Source: Teichococcus aestuarii (GTDB lineage: Bacteria; Pseudomonadota; Alphaproteobacteria; Acetobacterales; Acetobacteraceae). Taken from it: DNA of 64,000 nucleotides. A model generated the notes under the pieces. That model was not told the origin of the DNA. It saw only the letters and a list, made by a program, of their open reading frames with translations, and did not search any database. Where the stretch lies: positions 62,001 to 126,000 of the forward strand of contig NZ_PDOA01000001.1 in the NCBI RefSeq assembly GCF_003116135.1, in the 5' to 3' direction. The translations under genes were made by a program, and so were the position numbers. Below are positions 1 to 7,635 of this stretch, piece after piece; the first letter of the stretch is position 1; every line of letters starts with the position of its first letter.

Positions 1-1
1 G

Positions 2-337
2 CGCGAGGACCCGGAGTGGACCCGCCGCTACCACTCGACCGACCCGGACGAGAAGGCCTTCGGCGCGCGCGTCGAGATCATCTTCAAGGACGGCACGAGG
101 CTGGTGGACGAGATGGCGGTGGCCAACGCCCACCCGCTGGGGGCGAAGCCCTTCGGCCGCGAGGACTACATCCGCAAGTTCGAGATCCTGACCGAGGGGC
201 TGATCACCCCGCGCGAGAGCCGCCGCTTCCTGGAGGTGGTGCAGGACCTGCCGCGCCTGGAGGCCGGCGAGCTGCACCTGCTCAATGTCAGCCTGCCGCG
301 CGGCGCGCTGGCCGAGGGCAAGCCGGGCATCTTCTGA
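2..337 (+). CDS. prpD: MmgE/PrpD family protein, C-terminal part (2-methylcitrate dehydratase)
   Basis: The reading frame enters from the left edge of the window and stops at TGA 335-337, so only about the last 111 residues are present and the start lies outside. The visible part has the C-terminal PrpD pattern: a strand around VEIIFKDGTRL, a conserved PLG turn, then a helix ending in a loosely conserved tail. In the methylcitrate cycle PrpD dehydrates 2-methylcitrate in the cytoplasm. The next gene on the same strand is the methylcitrate synthase prpC, 104 bases away, which is the main reason for choosing PrpD over other MmgE/PrpD members. Catalytic residues are not in the window, so substrate assignment rests on context. 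Confidence 0.8.
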   Translation, partial: REDPEWTRRYHSTDPDEKAFGARVEIIFKDGTRLVDEMAVANAHPLGAKPFGREDYIRKFEILTEGLITPRESRRFLEVVQDLPRLEAGELHLLNVSLPRGALAEGKPGIF

Positions 338-360
338 CCCGCCGCGGCTGATCCCCCGCC

Positions 361-390
361 GGCCGGGGCGCGCCACCATGCGCCCCGGCC
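361..390 (+). terminator. Hairpin between prpD and prpC
   Basis: An 11-bp perfect GC-rich stem (361-371 with 380-390) encloses an 8-base loop and is followed by TCTCCTCT. It sits 23 bases after the prpD stop and 51 bases before prpC. It could be a partial terminator, an mRNA-stability hairpin or a processing site. No long T run follows, so full termination is doubtful. Confidence 0.45.
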
Positions 391-441
391 TCTCCTCTGC
401 CTGGCCCGCCCGACAAGAACACCAAGGAAGGAACGACACCC

Positions 442-1578
442 ATGAGCGACACCCAGCCCGAGATCCGCAAGGGCCTGGTCGGCGTCATCGCCGATGTCTC
501 CGCCGTCTCGAAGGTGATGCCGGAGACCAACAGCCTGACCTATCGCGGCTACGCGGTGCAGGATCTCGCCGAGCAGTGCAGCTTCGAGGAGGTGGCCTAC
601 CTGCTGTGGAACGGCGAGCTGCCCAATGCCGCGCAGCTGGCCGGGTTCCGGCGCGAGGAGGCCGCGCAGCGAGGCATCAGCCCGGCGCTGCACCAGGTGA
701 TCCAGGCCTTCCCGCACGATGCCCACCCGATGGACGCGATCCGCACCGCGGTGAGCTTCCTCGGCATGGAGGACCCCGAGGCGGCGGATACCTCCGAGCC
801 CGCCACGCGCCGCAAGGCGATGCGGCTGCTGGCCAAGATCCCGACCGCCATCGCCGCCGCGCACCGCGCCAGCAAGGGACAGGCGCCGGTGGAGCCGGAC
901 CCGAAGCTCACCTTCGCCGAGAACTTCTTCCATGTCGTGTTTGGTAAGGTTCCGCAGCCCGAGGTGGTGAAGGCCTTCGACGTCTCGCTGATCCTCTACG
1001 CCGAGCACGGCTTCAACGCCTCCACCTTCACCGCCCGCACCGTGACCAGCACGGGCGCCGACCTGCACGGCGCCGTCACCGCCGGCATCGCCGCGCTGAA
1101 GGGGCCGCTGCATGGCGGCGCCAACGAGGCGGTGATGCACATGCTGGCCGAGATCGGCGAGCCGTCGAAGGCGGTGGCGTGGCTGGAGGGCAAGTTCGAC
1201 CACAAGGCGCTGGTGATGGGCTTCGGCCACCGCGTCTACAAGAACGGCGACAGCCGCGTGCCCACCATGACGAAGTACGCCGAGAAGATGGCCGAGGTGG
1301 TGGGCGACCGCCGCTGGATGGAGATGAGCCGCCTGCTGGCCGGCGCCATGCTGGAGCGGAAGAACATCCACCCCAACCTCGACTTCCCCGCCGGCCCCGC
1401 CTACCACCTGATGGGCTTCGACATCCCGCTCTTCACGCCGATCTTCGTCGCCAGCCGCATCACCGGATGGGCGGCGCATGTCATCGAGCAGGCGGCGGAC
1501 AACCGCCTCATCCGCCCGCTCTCGCACTACACGGGGGCCGCGCAGCGCAGTGTGCCGGCGCTCTCGGCGCGCGGCTGA
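442..1578 (+). CDS. prpC: 2-methylcitrate synthase (citrate synthase family)
   Basis: 378 residues. The enzyme condenses propionyl-CoA with oxaloacetate to 2-methylcitrate and CoA, the first step of propionate breakdown. The citrate-synthase catalytic triad is visible: His224 in PLHGGANEA, His263 in [12 protein letters not shown] and Asp314 in NLDFPAG. The short N-terminus lacking the extra beta-sheet domain of the longer citrate synthases is typical of PrpC. The ATG at 442 is preceded by AAGGAAGG at a good distance. It follows prpD, and a second, longer citrate synthase (gltA, 41316-42623) is present in the window, supporting a separate role for this one. PrpB and the PrpR regulator are not in the window. 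Confidence 0.92.
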   Translation: MSDTQPEIRKGLVGVIADVSAVSKVMPETNSLTYRGYAVQDLAEQCSFEEVAYLLWNGELPNAAQLAGFRREEAAQRGISPALHQVIQAFPHDAHPMDAIRTAVSFLGMEDPEAADTSEPATRRKAMRLLAKIPTAIAAAHRASKGQAPVEPDPKLTFAENFFHVVFGKVPQPEVVKAFDVSLILYAEHGFNASTFTARTVTSTGADLHGAVTAGIAALKGPLHGGANEAVMHMLAEIGEPSKAVAWLEGKFDHKALVMGFGHRVYKNGDSRVPTMTKYAEKMAEVVGDRRWMEMSRLLAGAMLERKNIHPNLDFPAGPAYHLMGFDIPLFTPIFVASRITGWAAHVIEQAADNRLIRPLSHYTGAAQRSVPALSARG

Positions 1579-1607
1579 TTCACTTTCGTTAAAGGCCTCC
1601 GCAGCAG

Positions 1608-1638
1608 GAACGCGGCGCCGGGTGACGGCGCCGCGTTC
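1608..1638 (+). terminator. Hairpin downstream of prpC
   Basis: A perfect 12-bp stem (1608-1619 with 1627-1638) around a 7-base loop starts 30 bases after the prpC stop. It is a strong structure but is followed by GCCGTTCC rather than a T run. The likely role is 3-prime end formation of the prp transcript. Confidence 0.5.
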
Positions 1639-2022
1639 GCCGTTCCGGGTCATCGCACTTTCCACGGCCCGCTATTGCAACGGTATCTGGCGGATTTCGT
1701 TGACAAGCAGATTGCGCGTGAAGATAGCGTGTTGCCGTCGCGTACCGGTTCCGCGCGATTCGCACGATCCATGTCAAGAGACGACGTGCGTTTCGGATGC
1801 CGGCGAGAGCGGCATGGTTCGGAAGGACAACTCGCATGGGCGGCCAGACAGGGCACCACACCGCGAAGGGCCATCGGCCAATCGGGTGCGGAGCCTTTTC
1901 GTCGCGCCCGCTGCGGCCAGGGCTTTCCGGAGCGTGCAGCGCAGGCGGCAGGGCGAAGGCGGTGCGAGGCTGCCCCGCCACGCCGGGCGGCATCGGTTGA
2001 TAAGAGACAAGGAGTCCAGCAC
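1639..2022. other. Intergenic region with possible promoter
   Basis: This 384-base stretch between the prpC hairpin and the histone H1-like gene holds no convincing gene. A TTGACA hexamer lies at 1700-1705, with GATAGC 17 bases further on (1723-1728, 3 of 6 matches to TATAAT), a weak sigma-70 candidate. If used, it would give a 5-prime leader of nearly 300 bases. The region around 1670-1760 is visibly less GC-rich than its surroundings, as expected for a promoter. An AAGGAG ribosome-binding site stands at about 2008-2013. Confidence 0.35.
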
Positions 2023-3168
2023 ATGAGCGAAGACAACACCGGCAGCCCGCCCCGCGCGCTGCCCATGGCGATGAGCACCAGCCGACGCAGCGCCGCCACG
2101 CGGAAGGCGAGCACCGCAGGCCGCAAGGCGCCGGCCAAGGCCACGGCCGCGGCCAAGAAGCCCGCCACGCGCGGCACCGCCAAGGCGGCCGCCAGCAAGA
2201 CCACGGCGAAGAAGCCGGCGGCCAAGACGACCGCGAAGCCCGCCACCCGCAAGGCCGCCGCGCCGAAGGCAACCGCGACGCGCAAGAGCGCCGCCGCCGG
2301 CAAGACCACGACGACGCGCAAGGCCGCGACGACGCGCAAGGCCGCCGCGCCGAAGGCGACCGCGACGCGCAAGAGCGCCGCCGCTGCCAAGAGCACGACG
2401 ACGCGCAAGGCCGCCGCGCCGAAGGCGGCCGCGACGCGCAAGAGCGCCGCCGCTGCCAAGAGCGCGACGACGCGCAAGGCCGCCGCGCCGAAGGCGACCG
2501 CGACGCGCAAGAGCGCCGCCGCTGCCAAGAGCACGACGACGCGCAAGGCCGCCGCGCCGAAGGCGGCCGCGACGCGCAAGAGCGCCGCCGCTGCCAAGAG
2601 CGCGACGACGCGCAAGGCCGCCGCGCCGAAGGCGACCGCGACGCGCAAGAGCGCCGCCGCTGCCAAGACCGCGACGACGCGCAAGGCCGCCGCGCCGAAG
2701 GCGACCGCGACGCGCAAGAGTGCCGCCGCTGCCAAGAGCACGACGACGCGCAAGGCCGCCGCGCCGAAGGCGGCCGCGACGCGCAAGAGCGCCGCCGCTG
2801 CCAAGAGCACGACGACGCGCAAGGCCGCCGCGCCGCGCAAGAGCGCTGCCGCCCAGGCCTCCGCCGCGCCGCAGGCTGCGGCTCCCGTCCGGCGTCGCGC
2901 CGCGGCGCCGCGCAAGCCGAAGCAGGACGTCGTGACGCTCGGCGAGACCATGATCGACGCGCTGACGGAGATGCCCCGCCAGGCCGCCGCCATGGCCGAC
3001 ATGATGATGGGCAACAACAGCGACCAGGACGCCGAGCCCGCCCCGAAGGCGGTGCGCCCGCGCCGGAAGAAGGCTGCCGAGGCGCCGGCGCCGGCACCGG
3101 AAGCCGAGCCCGCCTCGCCCGCCGCGGCGGAGTCGGATGCTCCGGACGAGACGCCCGCCGGCAGCTGA
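2023..3168 (+). CDS. Histone H1-like Lys/Ala-rich repeat protein
   Basis: 381 residues. After about 20 ordinary residues the protein becomes an Ala/Lys/Thr/Arg-rich tract to about residue 300, built on a 23-residue repeat (KSAAAAKSTTTRKAAAPKA then ATR). A short conserved-looking helix follows (DVVTLGETMIDALTEMPRQ) and then an acidic Pro/Ala tail. The highly basic low-complexity body resembles bacterial H1-like nucleoid proteins and the DNA-binding tails of PhaF-type phasins, so DNA or polyanion binding is likely. No enzymatic domain is visible. The start at 2023 is chosen for the ribosome-binding site AAGGAG just upstream; the frame stays open further upstream but has no good start. A terminator follows at 3191. 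The repeat number probably varies between strains. Confidence 0.8.
   Translation: MSEDNTGSPPRALPMAMSTSRRSAATRKASTAGRKAPAKATAAAKKPATRGTAKAAASKTTAKKPAAKTTAKPATRKAAAPKATATRKSAAAGKTTTTRKAATTRKAAAPKATATRKSAAAAKSTTTRKAAAPKAAATRKSAAAAKSATTRKAAAPKATATRKSAAAAKSTTTRKAAAPKAAATRKSAAAAKSATTRKAAAPKATATRKSAAAAKTATTRKAAAPKATATRKSAAAAKSTTTRKAAAPKAAATRKSAAAAKSTTTRKAAAPRKSAAAQASAAPQAAAPVRRRAAAPRKPKQDVVTLGETMIDALTEMPRQAAAMADMMMGNNSDQDAEPAPKAVRPRRKKAAEAPAPAPEAEPASPAAAESDAPDETPAGS
2284..2835 (+). repeat. 69-bp in-frame tandem repeat array inside the H1-like gene
   Basis: Units begin with AAGAGC at 2371, 2440, 2509, 2578, 2647, 2716 and 2785, exactly 69 bases apart. A first, longer copy starts at 2284 and carries an extra 18 bases. 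Units alternate at one codon pair (Ser-Thr versus Ser-Ala), giving a weaker 138-bp period that suggests duplication of two units at a time. Because 69 is a multiple of 3, loss or gain of units keeps the frame. Confidence 0.92.
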
Positions 3169-3190
3169 TCCGCGGGATGTGAGGGATGGA

Positions 3191-3220
3191 AAGGCGCCGT
3201 GGCGACACGGCGCCTTTTCT
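3191..3220 (+). terminator. Rho-independent terminator after the H1-like gene
   Basis: A perfect 10-bp stem AAGGCGCCGT / ACGGCGCCTT (3191-3200 with 3207-3216) has a 6-base loop and runs into TTCTTG. It lies 22 bases after the H1-like stop and separates it from the dehydrogenase gene. This is one of the most canonical terminators in the window. Confidence 0.8.
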
Positions 3221-3311
3221 TGTGGCCGGGGCGGCTTTCCGGCATGGCCCGGCTGCCTTAGCCTCGGCGCGCCGCGCGGCTTCGGCCGCGCCCGTCATCC
3301 GAGGAACGTCC

Positions 3312-4295
3312 ATGACTGAGAATCTGCACCGCGTCCTGTATCTGAGTTATGCGCCGGAGGCGGTCTACGCCATGTGGCGCAAGGCGCTGCCCGAGGGATG
3401 CGAGCTGCTGACCCTCTCGGCCAACAGCGACGCGGAGCGGCTGGAGAAGCTCGCCATCGCCGATGCGGTGATCGTGGCGCCCGCCGTGCTGCGGCCCGAA
3501 TGGGTGGAGAAGGCGCCGCGCCTGAAGCTGGTGCAGCACCAGGGCGTGGGCTGGCAGGGCGAGACGCCGATCCCGGAGCTGCGCGCGCGCGGCATCCGCC
3601 TGGCCATCAACCCCTCCGGCACGGCCGATGTGGTGAGCGAGCACGCGCTGGCGCTGATGTTCGCCTGCCTGCGGCATATCCCGCGCACCGACGCGGCGAT
3701 GCGGCGCGGCGAGTGGCTGGGTACGGCGCTGCGCACAGTCTCGCGCAACCTGCGCGGCCGCACGGTGGGCATCGTCGGCATGGGGCGCATCGGCTCGGCG
3801 GTGGCGGCGCTGCTGCAGCCCTTCAAGGTGCGCGGCCTCTACGCGGACCCCTATCAGAAGCTGCCGGAGGGGCTGGAGCTGGCGCTGGGCTTCCGCCGCG
3901 TGGAACTCGGCGAGCTGCTGCGCGAGTCCGAGGTGGTGACGCTGCACCTGCCCGCCACGCCGGAGACGCACCACCTGTTCAGCGACGACACCTTTGCGCG
4001 GATGCGGCGCGACGCGGTGCTGATCAACTGCGCCCGCGGCGCGGTGGTGGACGAGGCGGCGCTGGCCCGCGCGCTGAAGGCCGGCACCATTCGCGCCGCG
4101 GGCGTGGACGTGTTCGAGCCCGAGCCGCCGCGCCCGGACAACCCGCTCTTCGCGCTCGACAACGTGGTGCTGACGCCGCATGTCGCCGCCGGCACGCTGG
4201 ACGCCATGCAGGCCAAGGTCGCCGGCGCCACCGCCAATATCGGCCGCTTCTTCCGTGGCGAGGCGCTGCAGGACGAGATCGACCTCTCGGCCTGA
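3312..4295 (+). CDS. D-isomer-specific 2-hydroxyacid dehydrogenase
   Basis: 327 residues, the usual family length. It reduces or oxidises a 2-oxo/2-hydroxy acid using NAD(P). The Rossmann motif GMGRIGSAV lies in the middle. The catalytic Arg is in NCARGAVVDE, the Glu in GVDVFEPEP and the His in TPHVAAGT, so the full Arg-Glu-His set is present. The SerA-type regulatory ACT domain is absent. The ATG at 3312 is chosen because upstream in-frame ATGs fall in or before the terminator at 3191-3220. Glyoxylate/hydroxypyruvate-type or phosphoglycerate-type activity are both possible; the sequence does not decide the substrate. No operon partner is close enough to help. Confidence 0.87.
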   Translation: MTENLHRVLYLSYAPEAVYAMWRKALPEGCELLTLSANSDAERLEKLAIADAVIVAPAVLRPEWVEKAPRLKLVQHQGVGWQGETPIPELRARGIRLAINPSGTADVVSEHALALMFACLRHIPRTDAAMRRGEWLGTALRTVSRNLRGRTVGIVGMGRIGSAVAALLQPFKVRGLYADPYQKLPEGLELALGFRRVELGELLRESEVVTLHLPATPETHHLFSDDTFARMRRDAVLINCARGAVVDEAALARALKAGTIRAAGVDVFEPEPPRPDNPLFALDNVVLTPHVAAGTLDAMQAKVAGATANIGRFFRGEALQDEIDLSA

Positions 4296-4357
4296 GCCGG
4301 CGGAGGGTTTACCCGCCCGGGCGGAAACCCGGCGGCCGCGCCGTGGCTTGAACGGCC

Positions 4358-5326
4358 ATGCGCGTAAAGGTCATCATCAATGGCGGCGGCGGCTCGGTGC
4401 GCGGCGAGGATCTCTCGCTGCGCATCGCCACCGCCTTCGCCCGGCATGGCGCCTGCGCCAGCATCACCCAGGTCGAGGGGGAGGCGCTGGAGAAGGCTAC
4501 CCGCGCCGCGCTGGCGGGGCGGTGGGACGCCATCGTGGCCGGCGGCGGCGACGGCACCATCGGCACCGTCGCCGGGCTGCTGGCAGGGCAGGAGACGCCG
4601 CTCGGGGTGTTGCCGCTCGGTACCCTCAACCACTTCGCCCGCGACCTCGGCATGCCGGACACGCTGGAGGAGGCCGCCGCCATCATCGCCGCCGGCCACC
4701 TTCGCACGGTGGATGTGGCGGAGGTGAACGGGCGGGTCTTCATCAACAATTCCTCGGTCGGCCTCTACGCCGACATGGTCTCGGAGCGCGACAGGCACCG
4801 CCGCCGCAGCGGCTGGCGCAAGGGGCCGGCCATGCTGCAGGCCTCGCTGCGGATCTTCTGGCGCTTCGGGCGGCGGCGCCTGCTGGTGCGCGCGGAGGGC
4901 CGGCAGGAGCGGCTGCGCACCCCGCTCGTCTTCATCGGCAACAATGTCTACGAAACCAGCCTGCCGCGCCCCGGCACCCGCCAGGCGCTGGATGAGGGCG
5001 TGCTCTGCCTCTGCGTCACGCGGCCGCGCAGCCGCCTCGGCATGCTGCGCCTGGCGCTGCGCGCCGCCTTCGGCCGGCTGCGGGAGGAGCGGGATTTCGA
5101 GATGCGGCGGGTGCCCGAGGTGGAGATCCGCAGCACCTCGCCCGTGCTGCGCGTCTCGCTGGATGGCGAGGTGGCGACGATGGCGACGCCGCTGCGCTAC
5201 CGCATCCGCCCCGGTGCGCTGCGCGTGCTGGCGCCGCCGCCCGGGGCCGCGCCGGGCGCGGTGCCGGAGCGCGTCAGCGCCGCAGCAGGCCGCCCGCCAC
5301 CAGCAGATCGGCCGTCGCCGGGCTGA
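4358..5326 (+). CDS. Diacylglycerol kinase-like lipid kinase (YegS/DgkB superfamily)
   Basis: 322 residues. The catalytic-domain signature GGGDGT is at residues 62-67, followed by the GVLPLGTLNHFARDLG nucleotide-binding loop and the conserved INNSSVGLYA segment, all typical of DAGK_cat lipid kinases. These phosphorylate a lipid hydroxyl (diacylglycerol or a sphingoid/ceramide-like lipid) at the membrane. Lipid identity cannot be read from sequence. There is no transmembrane segment. The Pro/Ala-rich C-terminus overlaps the 3-prime end of the convergent mgsA gene by 53 bases; the last 20 or so residues look unconserved, so the overlap may reflect C-terminal drift. Confidence 0.83.
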   Translation: MRVKVIINGGGGSVRGEDLSLRIATAFARHGACASITQVEGEALEKATRAALAGRWDAIVAGGGDGTIGTVAGLLAGQETPLGVLPLGTLNHFARDLGMPDTLEEAAAIIAAGHLRTVDVAEVNGRVFINNSSVGLYADMVSERDRHRRRSGWRKGPAMLQASLRIFWRFGRRRLLVRAEGRQERLRTPLVFIGNNVYETSLPRPGTRQALDEGVLCLCVTRPRSRLGMLRLALRAAFGRLREERDFEMRRVPEVEIRSTSPVLRVSLDGEVATMATPLRYRIRPGALRVLAPPPGAAPGAVPERVSAAAGRPPPADRPSPG

Positions 5327-5654
5327 AGGCGCAGGGCACGTCATAGACCAGCGCGATGCGCAGCAGCGCCTTGACGTCCACGTCATGCGCCTGCGGCGCC
5401 AGCGGGTCGGGGAAGAAGATCAGCGCCTCGATCTCCCCCTCGGCGATCATGCCGCCGATCTGCTGGTCGCCGCCGAGCGGGCCGCTCTTGACGGTGCGGA
5501 TGTCGAGGGCCGGGTTGCGCTCGCGCAGCACGCCGCCGGTGGTGGCGGTGCCGATGATGCGGTGCGGCGCCAGCTCCGCCGCGTGCCGCGCCGCCCATTC
5601 GGCCAGCGCCGGCTTCATGCGGTCATGCGCGACGAGGGCGAGGGTGATGGGCAT
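5274..5654 (-). CDS. mgsA: Methylglyoxal synthase
   Basis: 126 residues, at the short end of the family. It converts dihydroxyacetone phosphate to methylglyoxal and phosphate. Visible hallmarks are the phosphate-binding GTATTG loop (residues 35-40), SGPLGGDQQIG (57-67) with the catalytic Asp63, and FFPDPLAPQAHDVDVKAL with the conserved His. It is the last gene of a minus-strand operon after otnK and otnC, 13 bases downstream of otnC. OtnC makes DHAP, the MgsA substrate, so the order suggests a direct functional link. Its end overlaps the convergent lipid kinase gene by 53 bases. Confidence 0.9.
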   Translation of the reverse strand: MPITLALVAHDRMKPALAEWAARHAAELAPHRIIGTATTGGVLRERNPALDIRTVKSGPLGGDQQIGGMIAEGEIEALIFFPDPLAPQAHDVDVKALLRIALVYDVPCAFSPATADLLVAGGLLRR

Positions 5655-5667
5655 GGCCGCGCGCGCC

Positions 5668-6300
5668 TCAGCCGAAGGTGCTGAGCAGGTCGTCCACCTG
5701 CGCCGGCGTCAGCTCCCGCGCCGGCATGCCGCGCAGCATCAACGCCAGCTTGGCGGATTCCTCCAGCTCCTCGGCGGTATAGACGGCATCGACCAGCGTC
5801 TTGCCGGAGACCACCGGGCCGTGATTGGCCAGCAGCAGCGCGCGCGCCTCCAGCGCCGCCTGATGCACCGCCGGCTCCATGGCGGAATCGCCGGGGCGGT
5901 AATAGGGCACGATCGGCAGGCGGCGGCCGACGCGCATGACGAAATAGGGCGTCAGCGGCGGGATCGGCGCATCCTCCCCCGGTGCCGCGAGGCAGCCGAT
6001 GGCGGTGGCACAGGTGGAGTGCAGGTGCACCACGGCGCCCGCCTCCGGCCGCGCGGTCAGCACGGCGCGGTGCAGGAACACCTCCTTCGAGGGCTTGTCG
6101 CCACCGAGATGCGACCAGTCCGGCGCCAGCTTGCTGATGCGTGCCGGGTCGAGCCGGCCGAGGGAGGAGTTGGTCGGCGTCATCAGGTAGCCATCGGGCA
6201 GCCGCACGCTGATGTTGCCGGCGCTGCCGACGCTGTAGCCGCGGGCGAAGAGGCTGGCGCCGAGCTCGCAGAGCAGGTCGCGCAGGTCGGATTCAGTCAT
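5668..6300 (-). CDS. otnC: 3-oxo-tetronate 4-phosphate decarboxylase (class II aldolase family)
   Basis: 210 residues, class II aldolase/adducin fold. Zinc-binding histidines are visible in VVHLHSTCATAIG and LLANHGPVV. In the characterised Otn pathway OtnC decarboxylates 3-oxo-tetronate 4-phosphate to DHAP. Family members also include fuculose- and ribulose-phosphate aldolases, but the 4-base ATGA overlap with otnK upstream points to the tetronate pathway. The isomerase OtnI and the dehydrogenases that make 2-oxo-tetronate are not seen nearby. The N-terminus SDLRDLLCELGASLFARGYS is the usual family start. Confidence 0.83.
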   Translation of the reverse strand: MTESDLRDLLCELGASLFARGYSVGSAGNISVRLPDGYLMTPTNSSLGRLDPARISKLAPDWSHLGGDKPSKEVFLHRAVLTARPEAGAVVHLHSTCATAIGCLAAPGEDAPIPPLTPYFVMRVGRRLPIVPYYRPGDSAMEPAVHQAALEARALLLANHGPVVSGKTLVDAVYTAEELEESAKLALMLRGMPARELTPAQVDDLLSTFG

Positions 6301-7565
6301 GCCGTGAACGCCTTCAGGAAGAAATCGCGGGCGCCGAAATTGCCCGATTTGAGCGCGAGGTGCAGGCCGGCCGGCTCCGCCCCCGCCGTTTCGGCATAGG
6401 TCCAGGGCACGCCGGGGTCGATCTGCGGGCCGATGCGCAGCGTGGCGATGCCGAGCCGCTGCACCACCGCGCCCGAGGTCTCGCCGCCCGCCACCACCAG
6501 CCGCCCGACACCGCGCGCGACGAGCGCGGCGGCGATGCGGGCCAGCGCCCTCTCCACCAGCGCGCCCGCCGCCTCGCGGCCGAGCGCCTGCTGCAGCGCC
6601 GCCACCTTCTCCGGCGGGGCGGAGGCGGCGATGACCACGGGCCGCGCCTCGGAGAGCTTCCCCTCCATCCAGGCCTCGGCCTCGGCGAGCAGCGCGGCGG
6701 CGTCGGGCGTGGCCAGCGGGTCCAGCTCCAGCACCGGCACGTGCAGCCGCGCCAGCCCGATCTGCGCCAGCGTGGCGCGCGAGCAGGAGCCGGCCAGCAC
6801 CGCCATGGCGCCGCGCGGCGCGGGCAGGGCGTCGGCGTCCGAGCGGTCGGGCAGCAGGCCCTGGTCGCGGAAATTCTGCGGCAGGCCCATGGCGATGCCG
6901 GAGCCGCCCGTCACCAGCGCATGCCCGGCGCAGGCGCGGCCGAGCGCGTGCAGATGCGCCTCCGTCACCGCGTCGGTGATGGCGTAGCGGCGGCCGCCAT
7001 CGCGCAGCCGGGTGAAGGCCTGGCGGATGGCGGTCTCGCCCTGCTCCACCACGGCGAAGGGCACGAGGCCGACGCCGCCCTCCGTCTGGCGCGAGAGCAC
7101 GCGCACCAGGTTGGCGTCGCGCATCGGCGTCAGCGGGTGGTTCTCCATGCCGCTCTCGCTGAGCAGCGCGGCGCCGACGAAGAGGTGGCCCTGGAACACG
7201 CTGCGCCCATTCGCCGGGAAGGCCGGGCAGGCGATGGCGAAGCCGGATTGCAGCCGCTTCAGCAGCGCATCCGCCACCGGGCCGATATTGCCCGCATCCG
7301 TGCTGTCGAAGGTGGAGCAGTACTTGAGGAAGATCTGCCTCGCGCCGGCGGCGAGCAGCGCCTCGCAGGCGGCGAGGCTCTCGGCCACCGCCTCGGCGGC
7401 CGGCGCGGTGCGCGACTTCAGCGCGACGACGACGGCATCCGCCTCCGGCAGCGGGCCGTGCGGCACGCCGATCACCTGCACCGTCGTCATGCCATGGGCA
7501 ACGAGCATGGCGGCGAGATCGGTGGCGCCTGTGAAATCGTCTGCGATGCAGCCGAGCAACGGCAT
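6297..7565 (-). CDS. otnK: 3-oxo-tetronate kinase (four-carbon acid sugar kinase, DUF1537)
   Basis: 422 residues, normal for the family. The N-terminal domain begins with CIADDFTGATDLAAMLV, the acid-sugar-binding signature, and the C-terminal nucleotide-binding domain has GGETSGAVVQRLG. The enzyme phosphorylates a four-carbon acid sugar with ATP. First gene of the otnK-otnC-mgsA operon; a GAGGAG ribosome-binding site lies about 10 bases before the ATG. The 70-base gap to the methyltransferase gene upstream probably holds its promoter, though none is obvious. Substrate (erythronate- versus threonate-derived) cannot be decided from sequence. Confidence 0.85.
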   Translation of the reverse strand: MPLLGCIADDFTGATDLAAMLVAHGMTTVQVIGVPHGPLPEADAVVVALKSRTAPAAEAVAESLAACEALLAAGARQIFLKYCSTFDSTDAGNIGPVADALLKRLQSGFAIACPAFPANGRSVFQGHLFVGAALLSESGMENHPLTPMRDANLVRVLSRQTEGGVGLVPFAVVEQGETAIRQAFTRLRDGGRRYAITDAVTEAHLHALGRACAGHALVTGGSGIAMGLPQNFRDQGLLPDRSDADALPAPRGAMAVLAGSCSRATLAQIGLARLHVPVLELDPLATPDAAALLAEAEAWMEGKLSEARPVVIAASAPPEKVAALQQALGREAAGALVERALARIAAALVARGVGRLVVAGGETSGAVVQRLGIATLRIGPQIDPGVPWTYAETAGAEPAGLHLALKSGNFGARDFFLKAFTA

Positions 7566-7635
7566 CGGGGCAATTCTCCTCGCTCAGTTCCGGCGGCAGG
7601 GTAGCACGCCCCGCCGCCGGGACGAAAAAGCCCCC

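Noticed and set aside
2284-2835. CRISPR-like array
   Set aside because: The repeats are directly adjacent, in frame and encode a basic protein; there are no unique spacers and no cas genes.
1589-3313. Long minus-strand open frames (574 and 531 codons) opposite the H1-like gene
   Set aside because: They mirror the 69-bp repeat, giving Ala/Ser/Arg-rich text without known features; the plus-strand gene has a good ribosome-binding site and terminator.
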